A stretch of DNA of 64,000 nt from Rhodovibrio salinarum DSM 9154 (GTDB lineage: Bacteria > Pseudomonadota > Alphaproteobacteria > Kiloniellales > Rhodovibrionaceae): positions 2,147,660 to 2,211,659 of the forward strand of contig NZ_KI911559.1 of the NCBI RefSeq assembly GCF_000515255.1, in the 5' to 3' direction. The notes under the pieces were generated by a model. That model was not told where the DNA came from. It was given only the letters and a program-made list of their open reading frames with translations, and ran no database searches. This document shows positions 54,206-64,000 of the stretch, piece by piece. The translations under genes and the position numbers were made by a program. Each line of letters starts with the position of its first letter. The first letter of the stretch is position 1.

Positions 54206-54524
54206 ATCCGCTTGTGGAACCAGGGAACGTCTCCCGATCTTAGGGCGCGGCCCACCGCAAAGGCACGCGTGGTCGTCGCCTACGCACTTCCAACTTGCCA
54301 GCGCAGTATATCGTAATAAGCGAATTTGACCCTATCACGGATTGCCGACCCTGCTGCGCGTTGACATCGCCCCGTCGGTGCGCTCGGCTAAACGAGGAGC
54401 AAGCGGCCAAGCGGCGTCTCGCCTAACCTCACGCACGCTGGACGAAGAGCCGCGGCAATCGGCCGCTGACCATGCGCGGTCGACCGACGAAACCGCCGGA
54501 CTGGGGAGGCGACGGGCGCACGCG
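54206..54524. other. Divergent intergenic region (efflux pump / deacetylase)
   Basis: These 319 bases separate the efflux adaptor (minus) from the deacetylase-like gene (plus). An AT-rich island near 54300-54340 (GTATATCGTAATAAGCG) probably holds promoters. I see no gene, no riboswitch and no clean operator. Part of it is open in frame with the deacetylase but lacks conservation. Confidence 0.4.
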
Positions 54525-55454
<930 letters not shown>

Positions 55455-55606
55455 GGTGCGGCTGCCCGCGCGCTTGCCGCTGGGCGGGCGTGGGTCTACA
55501 GTCCGCCCGCGTTTCGAGGGGCGCGGCGGTGCCGGGTAACCGGCTGCGCCCGGCGCCTGTCTTAGCCACCAGCCGACCAAGCCAGCGAGAGCCACGAACG
55601 TACGTC

Positions 55607-55903
55607 ATGGCGGATCAATCCAAGCAATCCGGCAGCGCCGAACAGGCGGCGCCCTCCGACATCCAGCAGATGAGCTTCGAGGACGCGCTCGCCGAGCTGA
55701 AGCAGATCGTCGAGCGTCTGGAGAAGGGCGAGGGCAAGCTCGACGAGGCGATTCAAGCCTACGAGCGCGGCGCGCATCTGAAGCGCCATTGCGAGCAGAA
55801 GCTGAAGGAAGCCGAGGCCAAGATCGAAAAGATCCGGGTCTCCGGCGCTCAAGGCGACGGCAGCGGCGGCCAGGTGTCGACCGAGCCGCTTGACGTCCAA
55901 TAG
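55607..55903 (+). CDS. xseB: Exodeoxyribonuclease VII small subunit
   Basis: This 98-residue subunit binds XseA to form the single-strand DNA nuclease. The core is MSFEDALAELKQIVERLEKG followed by LDEAIQAYERGAHLKRHCEQ, a helical hairpin. A 26-residue polar N-terminus precedes it. The ATG at 55607 (MADQSKQSG) was chosen; the long frame upstream overlaps the deacetylase gene and is spurious. It is followed 15 bases later by ispA, a classic pair. Confidence 0.94.
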   Translation: MADQSKQSGSAEQAAPSDIQQMSFEDALAELKQIVERLEKGEGKLDEAIQAYERGAHLKRHCEQKLKEAEAKIEKIRVSGAQGDGSGGQVSTEPLDVQ

Positions 55904-55918
55904 GCACGCGGGTCAGCC

Positions 55919-56806
55919 GTGACCGATCTATCCGAAGCCCTCAAGAGCACCGCCGCAGCAGTCACCCGGCAGCTGGATGAGCTGTTGCCGCAGATCGGCG
56001 GCCCGCGTGGTCGGGTCGTCGAGGCGATGCGCTACGCCTGTCTGGCTGGCGGCAAACGTCTGCGACCCTTCCTGACCGTGGCGTCCGCCCGGCTGTTCGA
56101 CGTGCGCGACCCGCGCGCGCTGCGCGTTGCCGCGGCGGTCGAGATGATCCACTGCTATTCCCTGGTGCATGACGATCTCCCGGCGATGGACGATAGCGAT
56201 CTACGCCGCGGTCAGCCGACGGTGCATCGCAAGTTCGATGAAGCGACCGCGATTCTGGCCGGTGACGGCTTGTTGACGGAAGCCTTCGCGATCCTGAGCG
56301 AGCCGGCCACGCACAAGGACCCCCTGATCCGCGGCGAACTGACCCGTGGCCTGGCCGAGGCGGCGGGCGCGCGTGGCATGGTCGGCGGCCAGCAGGTCGA
56401 CATGTCGCACGAACGTGCCGAGCTGGACCTCGACGGCATTACCGAGTTGCAGCGGATGAAGACCGGCGCGTTGATCGAGTTCGCCTGCGAGGCGGGCGCG
56501 ATCCTGGGCGGTGCGGACACCGAGTCCCGGACGGCGCTGCGTGCATACGCGCGTGACCTCGGGCTTGCTTTCCAGATCGCCGATGACCTGCTGGACGTCG
56601 AGGCGTCCTCGGAGCAGGCCGGCAAGCCGACCGGCCGGGATGCCGAGGCCGGCAAGGCGACCTTTGTCGGTCTGATGGGGCAGAAGCGCGCCCGCATCCG
56701 TGCTGAGGAACTGGTCGATTCCGCCTGCGGCCATTTGGATCGGTTCGGCGACAAGGCCGATCTGCTACGTCATACCGCGCAATTTGTGGTCAACCGCCCT
56801 TCCTAG
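55919..56806 (+). CDS. ispA: Farnesyl diphosphate synthase
   Basis: This enzyme joins IPP and DMAPP/GPP to make C15 farnesyl diphosphate in the cytoplasm. It has 295 residues and starts with GTG at 55919. The first aspartate-rich motif is [17 protein letters not shown] and the second is [26 protein letters not shown] and the C-terminal basic end are standard for short-chain synthases of the IspA type. Together with dxs immediately downstream it forms an isoprenoid-precursor block. Confidence 0.94.
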   Translation: MTDLSEALKSTAAAVTRQLDELLPQIGGPRGRVVEAMRYACLAGGKRLRPFLTVASARLFDVRDPRALRVAAAVEMIHCYSLVHDDLPAMDDSDLRRGQPTVHRKFDEATAILAGDGLLTEAFAILSEPATHKDPLIRGELTRGLAEAAGARGMVGGQQVDMSHERAELDLDGITELQRMKTGALIEFACEAGAILGGADTESRTALRAYARDLGLAFQIADDLLDVEASSEQAGKPTGRDAEAGKATFVGLMGQKRARIRAEELVDSACGHLDRFGDKADLLRHTAQFVVNRPS

Positions 56807-56871
56807 CCTTAGGTCCCAGGGCCAGGGCCCAATCCTCCGCCCTGAGAGCGACGTTCGCGAGGGAGAACTGT

Positions 56872-58797
56872 TTGCGTAACGACACCAAAACCCCGCTGCT
56901 CGACACCCTCCGGGATCCTGCGGACCTGCGCCGCCTGCACGAAGGGCAGCTGCACCAAGTGGCCGATGAACTGCGGCTGGATATGATCGACAAGGTGTCG
57001 CAGACCGGCGGCCACCTGGGCGCTGGTTTGGGCGTGGTCGAGCTGACGACGGCGATCCACTACGTCTTCGAGACGCCGGACGACAAGCTAATCTGGGATG
57101 TCTCTCACCAGTGCTACCCGCACAAGATCCTGACCGGTCGGCGGGAGAAGATGACTACGCTGCGCCAGGGCGAGGGGCTATCCGGGTTCACCAGCCGGGC
57201 GGAAAGCATCTACGACCCGTTCGGGGCGGCGCACTCCTCCACCTCGATCTCCGCGGGCCTTGGCTACGCGGTGGCGCGTGATCGGCAGGGTCGGGATAAC
57301 CACGTCGTCTCGGTGATCGGCGACGGGGCGATGAGCGCCGGCATGGCCTACGAGGCGATGAACAACGCTGGGGCCATGAACAGCCGGCTGATCGTGATCC
57401 TGAACGACAACGACATGTCGATCGCGCCGCCGGTGGGGGCGATGAGCGCCTATCTGTCGCGGATCCTGTCCTCGCGCTCTTACCGTTCGGTGCGCGGGGC
57501 GATGCGCGATCTGAGCCACCAGTTCCCACGTCCGGTGCGCGAGGCCGCGCGGCGGGCGGAGGAGTACACCCGCGGCCTGTTCACCGGGGGCACGCTGTTC
57601 GAGGAGATGGGCTTCTACTACGTCGGCCCGATCGACGGTCACAACCTCGACCACCTGCTGCCGGTCCTGCGCAACGTCCGGGATACCGAGAGCGGCGGCC
57701 CGATCCTGATTCACTGTGTGACGCAGAAGGGCAAGGGGTACGAGCCGGCGGAAGGGGCGGCGGACAAGTACCACGGGGTGGCCAAGTTCGATGTGGTCAC
57801 CGGCAAGCAGGCGAAGCCGACGCCGCAGGCACCGAGCTACACCGGCACCTTTGCGCAGGCGCTGATCCAGGAGGCCGAGGCGGACGCGCGGGTGATGGCG
57901 GTGACCGCGGCAATGCCGGGAGGCACCGGGCTGGACAAGTTCGCCCAGAAGTTCCCGGACCGGATGTTCGACGTCGGCATCGCCGAGCAGCACGCGGTGA
58001 CCTTCTGCGCCGGGCTGGCGTGCGAGGGCATGAAGCCGTTCGCGGCGATCTACTCGACCTTTCTGCAGCGCGCCTACGACCAGGTGGTGCACGACGTGGC
58101 GATCCAGAACCTGCCGGTGCGCTTCGCGATCGACCGGGCGGGCATGGTCGGCGCCGACGGCGTCACCCACCAGGGCAGCTACGACGTCACCTATCTGGGC
58201 ACGCTGCCGAACTTCACGCTGATGGCCGCGGGTGACGAGGCGGAGCTGATGCACATGGTCGCCACGGCGGCGGCTTATGATGACGGCCCGATCGCGGTGC
58301 GCTATCCGCGCGGCGAGGGGCTGGGCGTTGAGATGCCGACGCGCGGCGAGTTGCTGGAGATCGGCAAGGGCCGGATCGTGCGCGAGGGCAGCAAGGTGGC
58401 GATCCTGTCCTACGGTGGCCGGCTGGGCGAGGCCTATCGGGCGGCGGACGAGCTGGCGGCGCGCGGGCTGTCGACGACGGTGGCGGACGCGCGGTTCGCC
58501 AAGCCGCTGGACCGCGATCTGGTGCGGCGTCTGGCCAAGGAGCACGAGGTGCTGCTGACGGTCGAGGAGGGCGCGATCGGCGGCTTCGCGACGCAGGTGC
58601 TGACGCTCCTGGCGGAGGAGGGGCTGCTCGACCACGGCCTGAAGATCCGGCCGATGACCCTGCCGGATCGCTTCATCGACCACGACAAGCCGGAGCAGCA
58701 GTACGAGGCCGCCGGGCTCAACGCCCGCCACATGGTCGCCCGGGCGCTGGAGGCGCTGGGCTATGAGAGTGTGGACACGGGATCCTTGCGGGCCTGA
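56872..58797 (+). CDS. dxs: 1-deoxy-D-xylulose-5-phosphate synthase
   Basis: This thiamine-diphosphate enzyme makes the first intermediate of the MEP isoprenoid pathway from pyruvate and glyceraldehyde 3-phosphate. The 641-residue protein starts with TTG at 56872, supported by GGGAG seven bases upstream. Landmarks are [48 protein letters not shown] with the ThDP site, and [19 protein letters not shown]. It is downstream of ispA and upstream of tlyA. Confidence 0.96.
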   Translation: MRNDTKTPLLDTLRDPADLRRLHEGQLHQVADELRLDMIDKVSQTGGHLGAGLGVVELTTAIHYVFETPDDKLIWDVSHQCYPHKILTGRREKMTTLRQGEGLSGFTSRAESIYDPFGAAHSSTSISAGLGYAVARDRQGRDNHVVSVIGDGAMSAGMAYEAMNNAGAMNSRLIVILNDNDMSIAPPVGAMSAYLSRILSSRSYRSVRGAMRDLSHQFPRPVREAARRAEEYTRGLFTGGTLFEEMGFYYVGPIDGHNLDHLLPVLRNVRDTESGGPILIHCVTQKGKGYEPAEGAADKYHGVAKFDVVTGKQAKPTPQAPSYTGTFAQALIQEAEADARVMAVTAAMPGGTGLDKFAQKFPDRMFDVGIAEQHAVTFCAGLACEGMKPFAAIYSTFLQRAYDQVVHDVAIQNLPVRFAIDRAGMVGADGVTHQGSYDVTYLGTLPNFTLMAAGDEAELMHMVATAAAYDDGPIAVRYPRGEGLGVEMPTRGELLEIGKGRIVREGSKVAILSYGGRLGEAYRAADELAARGLSTTVADARFAKPLDRDLVRRLAKEHEVLLTVEEGAIGGFATQVLTLLAEEGLLDHGLKIRPMTLPDRFIDHDKPEQQYEAAGLNARHMVARALEALGYESVDTGSLRA

Positions 58798-58984
58798 AGC
58801 GGTCGGCAATTGCTGTGCGAAGGCACGTCGGCGCGGCGCTTGTGTGCCGGGTCGGCATGACGTCGCGATTAGTGAAAATGAGCGCCTTATCTCTTCGAGC
58901 TCATCCCGCGTTCCCTATCCTGAGAGCAGTGCGGGATGGGCGCATCGAAGCACGTTTGACCGGGTGTCCCCCCGGCTCCTTGCC

Positions 58985-59737
58985 ATGACCGCCGCCAAGA
59001 AACGCCGGGTCGATCAACTGCTCGTCGAGCGTGGGTTGGCTGACAGCCGGGCGCGGGCGCAGGCGTTGGTGATGGCGGGGCAGGTGGTCTCCGATACCAA
59101 GCGGATCGACAAGCCAGGCACCGCGCTGCCGGCCGACGCGCCGCTGGCGGTCAAGGGACAGGATCACCCCTGGGTCTCGCGTGGTGGGCTGAAGCTGGCC
59201 CCTTTGGTGGCGTGCGGCGAGATCGATCCCACAGACGCGGTCGCGCTCGACGTCGGTGCCTCTACGGGGGGCTTTACCGACGTGCTGCTGCAGCACGGGG
59301 CGGCACGTGTCTACGCGGTCGACGTCGGCCACGGACAGCTCGCCTGGAAACTGCGTCAGGATGAGCGCGTGGTTGTGCTGGAGCGCACCAACGCCCGTTA
59401 TCTGACCGCCGAGCAGGTACCGGAAGCGGTCGACCTGGTGGTCTGCGATGCCTCATTTATCGGGCTGGAGGTCGTGTTGCCGGCCGCGCTCGGGCGCGCC
59501 CGTCCGGGGGCCAGGTTGGCCGCGCTGATCAAACCGCAGTTCGAGGTCGGCAAGGATCGTGTCGGGCGCGGTGGCGTGGTCCGCGATCCCGCTCTGCACC
59601 AGGAGGTCTGTCAGCGCATCCGTACCTGGTTGAGCGAGACGATGGGCTGGACCGTGTTGAGCCTGCGCGAGAGCCCGGTGCAGGGGCCGGAAGGGAACAC
59701 GGAGTTCCTGATCGTGGCGGAGAAGCCGGAGGAATGA
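58985..59737 (+). CDS. tlyA: TlyA family rRNA (cytidine-2'-O)-methyltransferase
   Basis: The 250-residue protein has an N-terminal S4 RNA-binding domain (RRVDQLLVERGLADSRARA) and a C-terminal FtsJ-like methyltransferase fold (ALDVGASTGGFTDVLLQHGA and AALIKPQFEVGKDRVGRGG). TlyA relatives 2'-O-methylate 16S and/or 23S rRNA; some were described as hemolysins. The ATG at 58985 was chosen. It follows dxs by 187 bases and is followed by a hairpin. Confidence 0.93.
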   Translation: MTAAKKRRVDQLLVERGLADSRARAQALVMAGQVVSDTKRIDKPGTALPADAPLAVKGQDHPWVSRGGLKLAPLVACGEIDPTDAVALDVGASTGGFTDVLLQHGAARVYAVDVGHGQLAWKLRQDERVVVLERTNARYLTAEQVPEAVDLVVCDASFIGLEVVLPAALGRARPGARLAALIKPQFEVGKDRVGRGGVVRDPALHQEVCQRIRTWLSETMGWTVLSLRESPVQGPEGNTEFLIVAEKPEE

Positions 59738-59756
59738 TCGGTTAGACGGTCGGAGA

Positions 59757-59794
59757 CGTCCTTCGACACGGCCCGTTGGATGTGTCGAAGGACG
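59757..59794. terminator. Hairpin between convergent tlyA and sppA
   Basis: A perfect 13-pair stem (CGTCCTTCGACAC with GTGTCGAAGGACG) closes on a 12-base loop between the two convergent genes. It is symmetrical in function and probably ends both transcripts. Confidence 0.7.
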
Positions 59795-59841
59795 CCTGAT
59801 GGCTAATTGGCCAGCGCCCGACCGCGTTGTTCGCCCGCTGT

Positions 59842-61665
59842 CTAGCGCACGTCTTCTATCTTCACCGGACTCTCCAGCCGCTGTTCGGCTTGGCGACCTT
59901 CTAGCACGGCAACCAGGTCCACGAGCGGCTTGAGGCTACTGGCGATCTGGCCGAGCGCTTCGGCGGCCGGGCTCTCGACCCGCCCGCGTAGAGCGCCCTC
60001 GATCAGCTGGCGCAGCGGATCGGGGCGCTGCGGGCGGTTGACCACGCGCACCGGCTGGTCCGCGGGAATCTCAGCCAATTCCTTGGCGCCGGCGATCGCG
60101 GCCTTGAGCCCGCCCAACTGGTCGACCAAGCCCCGGTCGTGCGCGTCCGCGCCGGACCAAATCTGCCCTTGGGCAACCTGTTCGACCTGCTCGGGAGAAA
60201 GATCGCGGCCCGAGCCGACCTTCTGCTTGAAGTCGGCGTAGGTCTGATCGAGGAAGCTCTGTAGCTTCTGCCACTGCGCCTCCGTAAAGTCGTGCTGGGA
60301 GCTCCAGAAGTCGGCGTTCTGGCCGGCCTGAACGCCGTCGAAGTTGATCCCCAGGTTCCTAAACAGACCGCTGGTGACGAACTTGCCGGAGCCGACCCCG
60401 ATCGAACCGGTAATCGTGCCCGGTTGGGCATAGATCCGGTCCGCCGGCGCAGCGACGAAATAGCCGCCGGAGGCCGCGATATTGGCCATCGAAACCACGA
60501 CCGGCGTCCCCATGTCCCGCGCCTGGCGGACCGCGTGCCAGATGGTATCGGAGGCGACGTAGCTGCCGCCCGGGCTGTCGACCCGGAGCACGATCGCGTC
60601 GATCTTGTCGTCGCGCGCAGCCTCCAGCAGGGCGGGGGCGATCGTGTCGCTGCCCATTTGGACGCCGCCGAACAGCCCGTTGCCCTGACTGGAGCCGAGC
60701 GTGACCGCGCCTTCTCCGGTCACGACGGCGATCTGCGGGGTATCGTTCGGCAGGTCTTCCTGGCGTTGCATCTGTGCGCCGTAAGCCAGCAGTCCGACCA
60801 TCGCCTTCAGGTCGTCGGCTTGTGCCCCGGCCGCCTGGCGCAGCGCGCGGCTCATCTGATCCTGATAGCCCAGTTCATCGACCAGGCCCGCTTCCAGCGC
60901 CCGTTCGGCGGAGAACTGGCCTTCGGCAACCAGTTGGCGCACCTGCTGCGGGTCGAGTCCGCGGCCTTCGGCGATGCCGGCGACCACTTGGTCCATCCAG
61001 GAGTTCAGCAACTGCTGCTGATTCTCGCGTTGGGGCTCGGGGATCTGCATCTCGACAAAGCGATCCTTGATCCCCTTGTACTCCCGTCGTTGGTCCAGGC
61101 GCGGCTCGACATCGAGGCTCCGCAGCATCTGGCCGAAGTAAGGGCTCTCCAATAGGAAACCGGAGACATCGATGTCGCCCGACGGCTGCAGCCACACCTG
61201 GTCGAAGGCGCTGGCGAGGTAGCTTTGCAGCGTGCCGCCGCCCATGCCGCCACCGCTCAGCGTTTCGGCGAACGCCCAGGCAGGCTTGCCACTGGCGCGG
61301 AAGTCTTCCAGGGCGGTGCGCAGCTCCTGCGCGTGGCCCATGGAAAGGGCTCCACGGCCGACCCGTACGGCGAGGGCTTTGACCCGATCGTCGCCGGCGG
61401 CGCGCTCCAACGCGCCGATGGCCTGGTGGATTGGCACGCCGCCATCGGTTGCGCCGGCCAGCGGATTGCTCGGCATGCGCTCGATAACCCCATTGGTGAG
61501 GTCGAGAACAAGCACGGTCTGCTCCGGAACCGACGTCTCGGCGGTGCGCCAGTCGCGCACCTCCTGCCAGCCGTAGCCGAGCAGCAAGCCGCAAGCGACA
61601 ACGAGCAGGCCGATCGACGCCAGAAGGCCGACCAGACACTTACCGATGAACAGAATCAAACGCAT
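59842..61665 (-). CDS. sppA: Signal peptide peptidase SppA, long form
   Basis: This membrane-bound protease degrades cleaved signal peptides. From the ATG at 61665 (MRLILFIGKCLVGLLA) it has 607 residues, the long type with two S49 domains; upstream in-frame codons are not conserved. One membrane helix is at about residues 8-33. The general-base lysine is probably in REYKGIKDRFVEM (first domain) and the nucleophile serine is in NIAASGGYFVAA (second domain). Conserved VDSPGGSYVASDTIW and GTITGSIGV are present. AAAGG lies about ten bases before the start. Confidence 0.93.
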   Translation of the reverse strand: MRLILFIGKCLVGLLASIGLLVVACGLLLGYGWQEVRDWRTAETSVPEQTVLVLDLTNGVIERMPSNPLAGATDGGVPIHQAIGALERAAGDDRVKALAVRVGRGALSMGHAQELRTALEDFRASGKPAWAFAETLSGGGMGGGTLQSYLASAFDQVWLQPSGDIDVSGFLLESPYFGQMLRSLDVEPRLDQRREYKGIKDRFVEMQIPEPQRENQQQLLNSWMDQVVAGIAEGRGLDPQQVRQLVAEGQFSAERALEAGLVDELGYQDQMSRALRQAAGAQADDLKAMVGLLAYGAQMQRQEDLPNDTPQIAVVTGEGAVTLGSSQGNGLFGGVQMGSDTIAPALLEAARDDKIDAIVLRVDSPGGSYVASDTIWHAVRQARDMGTPVVVSMANIAASGGYFVAAPADRIYAQPGTITGSIGVGSGKFVTSGLFRNLGINFDGVQAGQNADFWSSQHDFTEAQWQKLQSFLDQTYADFKQKVGSGRDLSPEQVEQVAQGQIWSGADAHDRGLVDQLGGLKAAIAGAKELAEIPADQPVRVVNRPQRPDPLRQLIEGALRGRVESPAAEALGQIASSLKPLVDLVAVLEGRQAEQRLESPVKIEDVR

Positions 61666-61834
61666 GGAAGGGGGACCTTTGACTCGCCGAGGATGTGGGA
61701 TCGCTTGAAAGTTTGATTCCGGAGAATGGTGACATCCGGACGCTGGGCCAAGAGGGCGGTGCTTGCACGTGCGTGCGTGCCCGTTAGGATCGCGCGCCGT
61801 TGCCGGCGGTGCAGTCATGCATCGGTCAAGACCA

Positions 61835-61934
61835 CCTCACCTGTCCCTCTACCCCTATAGGCGGAGAGGGGAGCCGCCGCAACGCCAAGGAACGGGCAGG
61901 GCGTGCATGCCTCATTCTTCTTTCGGAGGTGAGG
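61835..61934. repeat. Nested palindromic intergenic sequence
   Basis: Outer arms CCTCACCT (61835-61842) and AGGTGAGG (61927-61934) enclose an inner pair CCCTCT (61845-61850) and AGAGGG (61865-61870). This layout resembles dispersed palindromic repeats common between genes of GC-rich proteobacteria. It lies 60 bases before the RNA methyltransferase start, within the 332-base gap after sppA (61666-61997), which otherwise holds nothing I can support as a gene. Confidence 0.5.
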
Positions 61935-61997
61935 GGCGCCGACATGGGTCAGCTGGCTCAATGTGCAGCATATCGAGGCACCACAGGAGACGGGATC

Positions 61998-63302
61998 ATG
62001 CGGCGTAGGGCGCGCAAGGGCGGTGGCAGGCAGGTCGACCTGGAAATCCGCCAGCTTGGCGGCCGCGGTGACGGTGTCGGCGAGATCGACGGCCGGCCGG
62101 TGTTCGTGCCGTTCACCCTGCCGGGCGAGCAGGTGCAGGTTCGCCTGACCGGCGAAAAGGCGGGGGGCTACAAGGGCGAGCTTTTGGAGCTGCTGAGCGA
62201 ATCGCGCGATCGGGTCGAACCGGCTTGCCCGCATTACGGCCCGTGTGGCGGCTGCACGGTGCAGCATCTGGCCGATGTCCCTTATCGCGCCTGGAAGCAC
62301 GGGCAGGTGGTACAGGCACTGCAGCGTCGGGGCTTCGAGGCGCCACCGGTGCGGGATCTCACGGTCGTGCCAGAGCAGACACGCCGGCGCGCCACCTTGG
62401 CCGCCAAACTGGCCGCCGGCACCGTGCAGCTCGGCTTCCACAGTCGGGAGAGCCACGTCGTCGAAAGCATCGAGAGTTGTCGGGTGTTGCGGCCTGCGCT
62501 GGTCGCGCTGCTGCCGGACCTGCGACGTGCGCTGCAGCCGCTACTGACCGGCAAAGAGATCGCTGACGTCGCGTTGCTGGAGAGCGACAGTGGGATCGAC
62601 GTGCTGATCACCTCCCGCCAGGCGCCGAATTTGCAGGCGCGTCAGGGATTGGCAGCGGTCGCGGAGGATCACGATCTGGCGCGCGTCTGCTGGCAGCCGG
62701 CGGGCGCACGCGACGAAGAGCCCGAACCTCTGGCGATCCGCCGGCCGGTGGTGACGGAGTTCGCCGGGGTGCGTGTGGAGCCCGTGCCGGGCGCTTTCCT
62801 ACAGCCGACAGCCGAAGGGGAGCAGGCGCTGGCCGATGCGGTGACCGGCTGGCTCGATGGCATGCAGGGTCCCATCGGAGATTTCTACGCGGGGATCGGC
62901 ACCTTTTCCTTCCGGCTTGCCAAGCACGCCAAGGTGCACGCGATCGAGGGCGCGGAAACGGCGATCGCCTCCCTCTGGCAGGCGGCGCGCAAGCACGATC
63001 TGCAGGGCCGCGTGACCGCCGAGGTCCGCGATTTGGCGAGCGATCCGCCGCCCGCCGACGATCTGGTGGCGTTCGAGGCGGTGGTGTTCGATCCGCCGCG
63101 CGCCGGGGCGAAGGAACTGACCCAGGAACTGGCGGACAGCGACGTCGAGACGGTGGTCGCGCTGTCATGCAACCCCAACACCTTCGGCCGTGACGCCCGT
63201 ATCCTGGTCGATGGCGGCTTCACGTTGCACGAGGTCCGCCCGATTGACCAGTTTCCCTGGTCTGGCCACGTGGAACTCGCGGCGCTGTTCACGCGGGATT
63301 GA
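61998..63302 (+). CDS. TrmA/RlmD family RNA (uracil-5-)-methyltransferase
   Basis: This 434-residue enzyme methylates C5 of uridine in 23S rRNA or tRNA. The ATG at 61998 has AGGAG eight bases upstream. A TRAM-like domain comes first, then an iron-sulfur cluster motif C-x5-C-x2-C (ACPHYGPCGGC, Cys77/83/86) with a fourth cysteine in SIESCRVL. The SAM fold follows (DFYAGIGTFSFRLA, FDPPRAGAKELTQ), and the catalytic cysteine is in ALSCNPNTFGRDA. The cluster is typical of RlmD (RumA) and RlmC rather than TrmA. Confidence 0.92.
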   Translation: MRRRARKGGGRQVDLEIRQLGGRGDGVGEIDGRPVFVPFTLPGEQVQVRLTGEKAGGYKGELLELLSESRDRVEPACPHYGPCGGCTVQHLADVPYRAWKHGQVVQALQRRGFEAPPVRDLTVVPEQTRRRATLAAKLAAGTVQLGFHSRESHVVESIESCRVLRPALVALLPDLRRALQPLLTGKEIADVALLESDSGIDVLITSRQAPNLQARQGLAAVAEDHDLARVCWQPAGARDEEPEPLAIRRPVVTEFAGVRVEPVPGAFLQPTAEGEQALADAVTGWLDGMQGPIGDFYAGIGTFSFRLAKHAKVHAIEGAETAIASLWQAARKHDLQGRVTAEVRDLASDPPPADDLVAFEAVVFDPPRAGAKELTQELADSDVETVVALSCNPNTFGRDARILVDGGFTLHEVRPIDQFPWSGHVELAALFTRD

Positions 63303-63328
63303 GGCTTGGTTGGGGCGGACTGACGGAC

Positions 63329-63718
63329 CTACTCCTCGACCGACAGATCGAAGGTGTGCACCACGCTGGCCTGGATCACGTCAGCATGCAGGGTGAGCAG
63401 GATTAGCCGGGCGTCCAGGCTATCGGTCATGGCCAATGCGGTTTCCATGCGTGCTTCCACGGCCTGCGTGCGGGCGGGATCGGTGGCATCCAGGAAGCCA
63501 TCTCGGCCCAGCGCGCAGTAGCCGAGCAGTTCCGCCGCGTCAGCATAGGCCGCTGGCGGAATCTTGCCGCCCGGCATCTCGGCTTTGATTTGCCGGAGAG
63601 TGGCGTACTTCACCGCATCCGGTAGGGCCCGCTTGGGGAGACCGACGTCTTTGAGGGCTTGGTCCAAGGTCTGCAATTCGCTCGTGCGACCAAAGGAAGT
63701 CCCGAAGAAGCCGAACAT
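63329..63718 (-). CDS. Hypothetical helical protein (129 aa)
   Basis: From the ATG at 63718 (MFGFFGTSFGRTSELQ), preceded by AGGA, this is a helix-rich cytoplasmic protein containing TLDQALKDVGLPKRALPDAV, AADAAELLGYCALGRDGF-like text and a Thr/Leu-rich end. I remember similar conserved hypothetical proteins in alphaproteobacteria but cannot name a family. An ATG at 63811 would add 31 poorly supported residues. It converges on the RNA methyltransferase gene with a 26-base gap. Confidence 0.65.
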   Translation of the reverse strand: MFGFFGTSFGRTSELQTLDQALKDVGLPKRALPDAVKYATLRQIKAEMPGGKIPPAAYADAAELLGYCALGRDGFLDATDPARTQAVEARMETALAMTDSLDARLILLTLHADVIQASVVHTFDLSVEE

Positions 63719-63861
63719 CGCGATGCGTTCCTGCTTGATGGCTGAGTAGAGCCGCTTGAATGCCGGTTTGGAGCCCAGTTTGGTCGATCGGTTCATCCGA
63801 GGGAACGCCACCCGTGTCGGCGGACCTTCCCATGGGCGACCCCTGGTGCGAACCTTGCCTT

Positions 63862-64000
63862 TTAATAGAGGCCAAGCGCGCCGGGCAGGCTGGAGAGTAA
63901 GAGAATCACGACGATCGACGCGGCCGAAAGTTCTCCCGAAGCTGGCCAGCCGGGGATGCGGAGATTGCGATAGGCAATCCAGAGCAACCCTACCGTGAAC
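63862..64000 (-). CDS. Partial membrane protein, C-terminus only
   Basis: A minus-strand open frame enters from beyond the window and stops at TAA (63862-63864). It encodes FTVGLLWIAYRNLRIPG, then a hydrophobic helix (SAASIVVILLLSS) ending GALGLY. This reads as the last 46 residues of a membrane protein. Too little is present to assign a family. Confidence 0.5.
   Translation of the reverse strand, partial: FTVGLLWIAYRNLRIPGWPASGELSAASIVVILLLSSLPGALGLY

Noticed and set aside
57178..58809. 543-codon minus-strand open frame
   Set aside because: It is antisense to dxs and has histidine/arginine-rich, low-information text.

Overview
The window is about 64 kb of high-GC bacterial chromosome with dense genes, short intergenic gaps and mostly ordinary housekeeping and transport functions. 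The gene content and order point to an alphaproteobacterium, most likely of the Rhodospirillales type. Supporting this are an aapJQMP general amino-acid ABC operon, the order pcm - tolC - popZ (DUF2497) - valS, the chain xseB - ispA - dxs - tlyA, and a GcvA-type LysR gene. An orphan EctA-like acetyltransferase, a glycine-betaine/choline-type binding protein and a gamma-butyrobetaine dioxygenase-like enzyme hint at a salt-tolerant lifestyle. That last point is inference, and no species is claimed.

Layout. 0.4-4.8 kb: amino-acid uptake operon aapJ-aapQ-aapM-aapP. 5.3-7.5 kb: a chemoreceptor behind an AT-rich promoter region. 7.6-12.1 kb, minus strand: a tandem-GNAT fusion, then sulfurtransferase, AlaX-type editing protein, cysteine synthase and a NUDIX hydrolase, which look like a cysteine/sulfur group. 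12.3-15.4 kb: an alpha/beta-hydrolase-OsmC fusion and a Tat-exported peptide-binding protein without transporter partners. 15.5-17.6 kb: small membrane or secreted proteins and a VanZ-like protein. 17.6-25.6 kb: tRNA-Cys, pcm, tolC, popZ, an intact ISAs1-type insertion sequence and valS. 25.9-31.5 kb: ilvD, an M81 peptidase, a rhomboid protease, and an xth-GFA pair with overlapping stop and start codons. 31.7-35.4 kb: a likely quaternary-amine (carnitine/betaine) module. 35.6-40.8 kb: cold-shock protein, a small membrane protein, EctA-like protein, RecQ and a PQQ sugar dehydrogenase. 41.0-45.5 kb: sulfide:quinone oxidoreductase, a MarR regulator with a cysteine-rich tail overlapping a DUF6522 gene, an RpoH-like sigma factor, a PAS_5 protein and a zinc-ribbon protein. 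46.0-48.6 kb: glycerol kinase and a methyltransferase. 48.6-49.7 kb: a strikingly AT-rich RelA/SpoT-domain gene, the clearest foreign segment. 49.8-54.2 kb: an RND efflux pump and its adaptor. 54.5-59.7 kb: histone-deacetylase-like protein, xseB, ispA, dxs and tlyA. 59.8-64 kb: SppA, a 23S rRNA/tRNA uracil methyltransferase, a hypothetical protein and the end of a membrane protein that leaves the window.

The most interesting places are the AT-rich alarmone-synthetase-like gene, whose acquisition seems to have rewritten the 3' end of its convergent neighbour; the sqr / Cys-rich MarR / DUF6522 / sigma-factor block, a candidate sulfide or redox response unit; the EctA-like protein with an extra C-terminal domain and no ectB or ectC; and the orphan betaine-type binding protein next to a LysR regulator and a gamma-butyrobetaine dioxygenase. 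No CRISPR array, rRNA or prophage module was seen. All function calls come from reading motifs by eye; no database search was run.
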